7,803 nucleotides of DNA, taken from contig CABQBF010000127.1 in NCBI GenBank assembly GCA_902462325.1, positions 1-7,803 on the forward strand, written 5' to 3'. Source of the stretch: an uncultured Peptococcaceae bacterium. GTDB taxonomy: Bacteria > Bacillota > Peptococcia > Peptococcales > Peptococcaceae. Position 1 is the first letter of the stretch; each line of letters begins with the position of its first letter. Shown piece by piece: positions 6,005-7,803 of this stretch. Under the pieces are notes generated by a model. That model had not been told where the DNA came from. It ran no database searches and saw only the letters and a list, made by a program, of their open reading frames with translations. Position numbers and translations under genes: made by a program.

Positions 6005-6023
6005 AGCAGTTCCATAGTATGAT
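5995..6023 (+). promoter_or_regulatory. Promoter of the phosphatase-kinase operon
   Basis: TATGAT (-10, 6018-6023) is one base from consensus and sits 17 bp after TTGCAT (-35, 5995-6000), which keeps the TTG. The -35 lies inside the right arm of the preceding terminator. Transcription would start near 6030. Confidence 0.6.
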
Positions 6024-6072
6024 GTTACTATCTACCAGGAGATAATTTGGTTTGAGAAAGGAGCCTGGATGT

Positions 6073-6795
6073 ATGGCTGCAGCAGGTGGTAGCAATATTG
6101 GATTACGAAAAAATAATGAGGATAGTTATTATATTAATGAAGATTGCGGTTTGTATGTGGTTGCAGACGGAATGGGCGGCCATGAACATGGTCAGTTGGC
6201 CAGCCGCATTGCGGTAGAGCAATTTTCCAGTTTGGCAGAAGGCCGTTGCCCGGAAGCGTTTTCCCTAGAGGATATGCGACGGTTGTTTACACAGGCCAAT
6301 GCCGCTGTTTATAGGCGGCAGGAGGCTTTGCAAAGCGGCATTATGGGCACGACGCTGACGGCGGTCATTGTGGACGGCGATACCATGTATTTGGGCCATG
6401 TGGGCGATAGCCGGCTGTATTTGCTGCATGACGGCGAGCTGCTTCAGTTGACCATGGACCATTCCTATTATGCCGAGTTAATTCGGCAGGGCACGGAAAA
6501 TGTTCATATGGAGAACCGGCAGAAAAATGTACTGTTAAAGGCATTGGGACCAGAGCAGGAAGTTGAAGGGCAGTTTTTGCAGCAGCGGCTGACAACCGGC
6601 GATATGCTGCTGCTCTGTACAGACGGATTATATAATTTTGTACCAACTGAAGAAATGCAGCAAATGTTGTTGCAGGCGGAGGAGTTGTCGGAGTTGGTGC
6701 AGCAGTTGCTGGCGCTGGCATTGGAAAAGGGTACCAGCGATAATCTGACAGTGATTGTGTACCGGCATGAGGCCGCAGAGAGGATAGAAGCATGA
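6073..6795 (+). CDS. prpC: PP2C-family Ser/Thr protein phosphatase (PrpC/Stp)
   Basis: This is a cytoplasmic metal-dependent phosphatase that removes phosphate from Ser/Thr residues and is the usual antagonist of PrkC. In 240 residues it shows the full PP2C motif set: RKNNEDS (12-18) with E16/D17, VADGMGGHEHG (30-40) with metal ligands D32 and G33, GTTLTAV (92-98), GHVGDSRLYLL (108-118), LTMDHSYYAELIRQG (126-140), CTDGLYNFV with D184, and GTSDNLTVIV (220-229) with D223. No essential residue is missing. ATG 6073 is chosen because AAAGGAG at 6057-6063 lies nine bases upstream. A TTG at 6052 with AGGAG at 6037-6041 is a possible alternative adding seven residues (MRKEPGC). The kinase gene begins 13 bases after the stop, so the two are co-transcribed. 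Confidence 0.95.
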   Translation: MAAAGGSNIGLRKNNEDSYYINEDCGLYVVADGMGGHEHGQLASRIAVEQFSSLAEGRCPEAFSLEDMRRLFTQANAAVYRRQEALQSGIMGTTLTAVIVDGDTMYLGHVGDSRLYLLHDGELLQLTMDHSYYAELIRQGTENVHMENRQKNVLLKALGPEQEVEGQFLQQRLTTGDMLLLCTDGLYNFVPTEEMQQMLLQAEELSELVQQLLALALEKGTSDNLTVIVYRHEAAERIEA

Positions 6796-6808
6796 TGGAG
6801 GTGATGGT

Positions 6809-7803
6809 ATGGAAGCCAAGCGAATGCTCGCAAACCGTTATGAATTGATTCGCAAGATTGGCGGCGGTGGGATGGCCGTGGTGTATTTGGCTTACGATAC
6901 GTCACTGGACCGTCAGGTGGCTATCAAGCTGTTGCGGGAAGAATATGTAGACGATCCCGATTTTATCCGGCAATTTCAAAAGGAAGCTAAAGCCGTTGCC
7001 CGTCTTTCCCATCAGAATATCGTGAATATTTACGATTTTGGAGAAAGTGACGGCGTAACCTACTTGGTGATGGAATATGTGGAGGGCAGCACGTTAAAAG
7101 AAATTATTGCCCAATATGGGCCGCTGCCCATCAGTCAGGTGATAGATTACAGTGTGCAGCTTTGTTATGGACTGGCACAGGCTCATAGCCAGCAAATTGT
7201 GCATAAAGATATCAAGCCCCACAATATTATGATTGACCGCAATCATGTAGTGAAGATTACCGATTTTGGCATTGCTCAGGCCATGAATAATTTGACCATC
7301 ACCCACAATAAAGGCATTTTGGGTTCGGCCCATTATTTTTCACCGGAACAGGCCCGCGGGGATTGGGTTGACTTTGAGTCGGACATCTATTCCTTGGGCG
7401 TTGTGATGTATGAGATGGTGACGGGTAAGGTGCCTTTTACCGGCGATAATCCGGTGTCGGTGGCGTTAAAGCATATGCAGGAGCAGCCAGCCAGCTTGCT
7501 GGCGCAGCGGACTGCTGTACCCTTAGGCTTGGAGCGTATTATTTTTAAAGCCTTGGAAAAAAATCCGGCCTATCGGTTTGGCAGTATGCAGGAGATGGCC
7601 GATGCGTTGTTAGATTTGCAGTTGTATTTGGAAGAACGGGGTTATTATCAGCAGGAACCGGTGCTGACCAGTATAGAGCGGGACTATGGAAACGTTGCGT
7701 ATCGGGAATCGGAGCCAGAGCGGAAGGAAACCTTTGAAGAAGGGGGAGAGAATGAGGAAGACCGTACCCGGGTGATAAAGCACGGGTACTTGGAAGAAGG
7801 AAC
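6809..7803 (+). CDS. prkC: PrkC-type Ser/Thr protein kinase, 3' end outside window
   Basis: This frame is open from ATG 6809 to the window edge (331 codons), so the gene is cut by the window rather than broken. The kinase domain covers about residues 11-275: glycine loop IGGGGMAVVY (17-26), VAIK with K40, E59 in the C helix, catalytic loop HKDIKPHN (132-139), DFG (152-154), activation-segment threonines TIT (163-165), SPE (178-180) and DIYSLG (192-197). An acidic juxtamembrane stretch (about 290-320) follows; in the family a membrane helix and extracellular PASTA repeats would come next, not visible here. The catalytic loop has Lys where most relatives have Arg (HRD). GGAGGTGAT at 6797-6805 ends shortly before the ATG, and the phosphatase gene is 13 bases upstream. 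Relatives sense cell-wall fragments and control growth, wall synthesis and dormancy. Confidence 0.95.
   Translation, partial: MEAKRMLANRYELIRKIGGGGMAVVYLAYDTSLDRQVAIKLLREEYVDDPDFIRQFQKEAKAVARLSHQNIVNIYDFGESDGVTYLVMEYVEGSTLKEIIAQYGPLPISQVIDYSVQLCYGLAQAHSQQIVHKDIKPHNIMIDRNHVVKITDFGIAQAMNNLTITHNKGILGSAHYFSPEQARGDWVDFESDIYSLGVVMYEMVTGKVPFTGDNPVSVALKHMQEQPASLLAQRTAVPLGLERIIFKALEKNPAYRFGSMQEMADALLDLQLYLEERGYYQQEPVLTSIERDYGNVAYRESEPERKETFEEGGENEEDRTRVIKHGYLEEG

Overview
The window reads as ordinary chromosomal DNA of a Bacillota (Firmicutes) bacterium, probably an anaerobe of the clostridial or Negativicutes type. The reasons are the strong AGGAGG-type ribosome binding sites, sigma-A-like promoters with 17-bp spacers, the adjacent pair of PP2C phosphatase and PrkC-type kinase genes, a free-standing LUD-domain protein and a lipoprotein ABC solute-binding protein. 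The class cannot be fixed from sequence reading alone. All eight genes lie on the + strand, and gaps between them are under about 240 bp. I see no insertion sequence, phage gene, tRNA, rRNA or CRISPR array.

Layout. (1) 17-943: LysR-family regulator, closed by a terminator at 942-990. (2) 991-1179: leader holding a long imperfect inverted repeat, a pyrimidine tract and an extended -10 promoter. (3) 1180-2226 and 2267-2908: PLP-dependent threonine-aldolase-family enzyme and LUD-domain protein, probably one transcript, followed by a candidate terminator. (4) 3082-4083 and 4085-4816: solute-binding lipoprotein and permease of a NitT/TauT-type ABC importer, driven by a good promoter at 3011-3039. 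No ATPase gene accompanies them. (5) 4817-4956: a compact control region with an extended -10 promoter inside a perfect inverted repeat, a strong terminator hairpin before the next gene, and a segment able to pair with the 5' arm of that terminator. (6) 4957-5967: nucleoid-associated protein of the NdpA/YejK (37-kDa) family, closed by a hairpin at 5966-6004. (7) 6073-6795 and 6809 to the window end: PP2C-type Ser/Thr phosphatase and PrkC-type Ser/Thr kinase, the latter cut by the window edge.

The phosphatase and kinase would act as an opposing pair controlling Ser/Thr phosphorylation. The LysR protein may control the aldolase/LUD operon, but that rests on adjacency only. The most interesting signal is the possible terminator/antiterminator arrangement at 4841-4921. 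I did not find convincing evidence for an undescribed multi-gene system.
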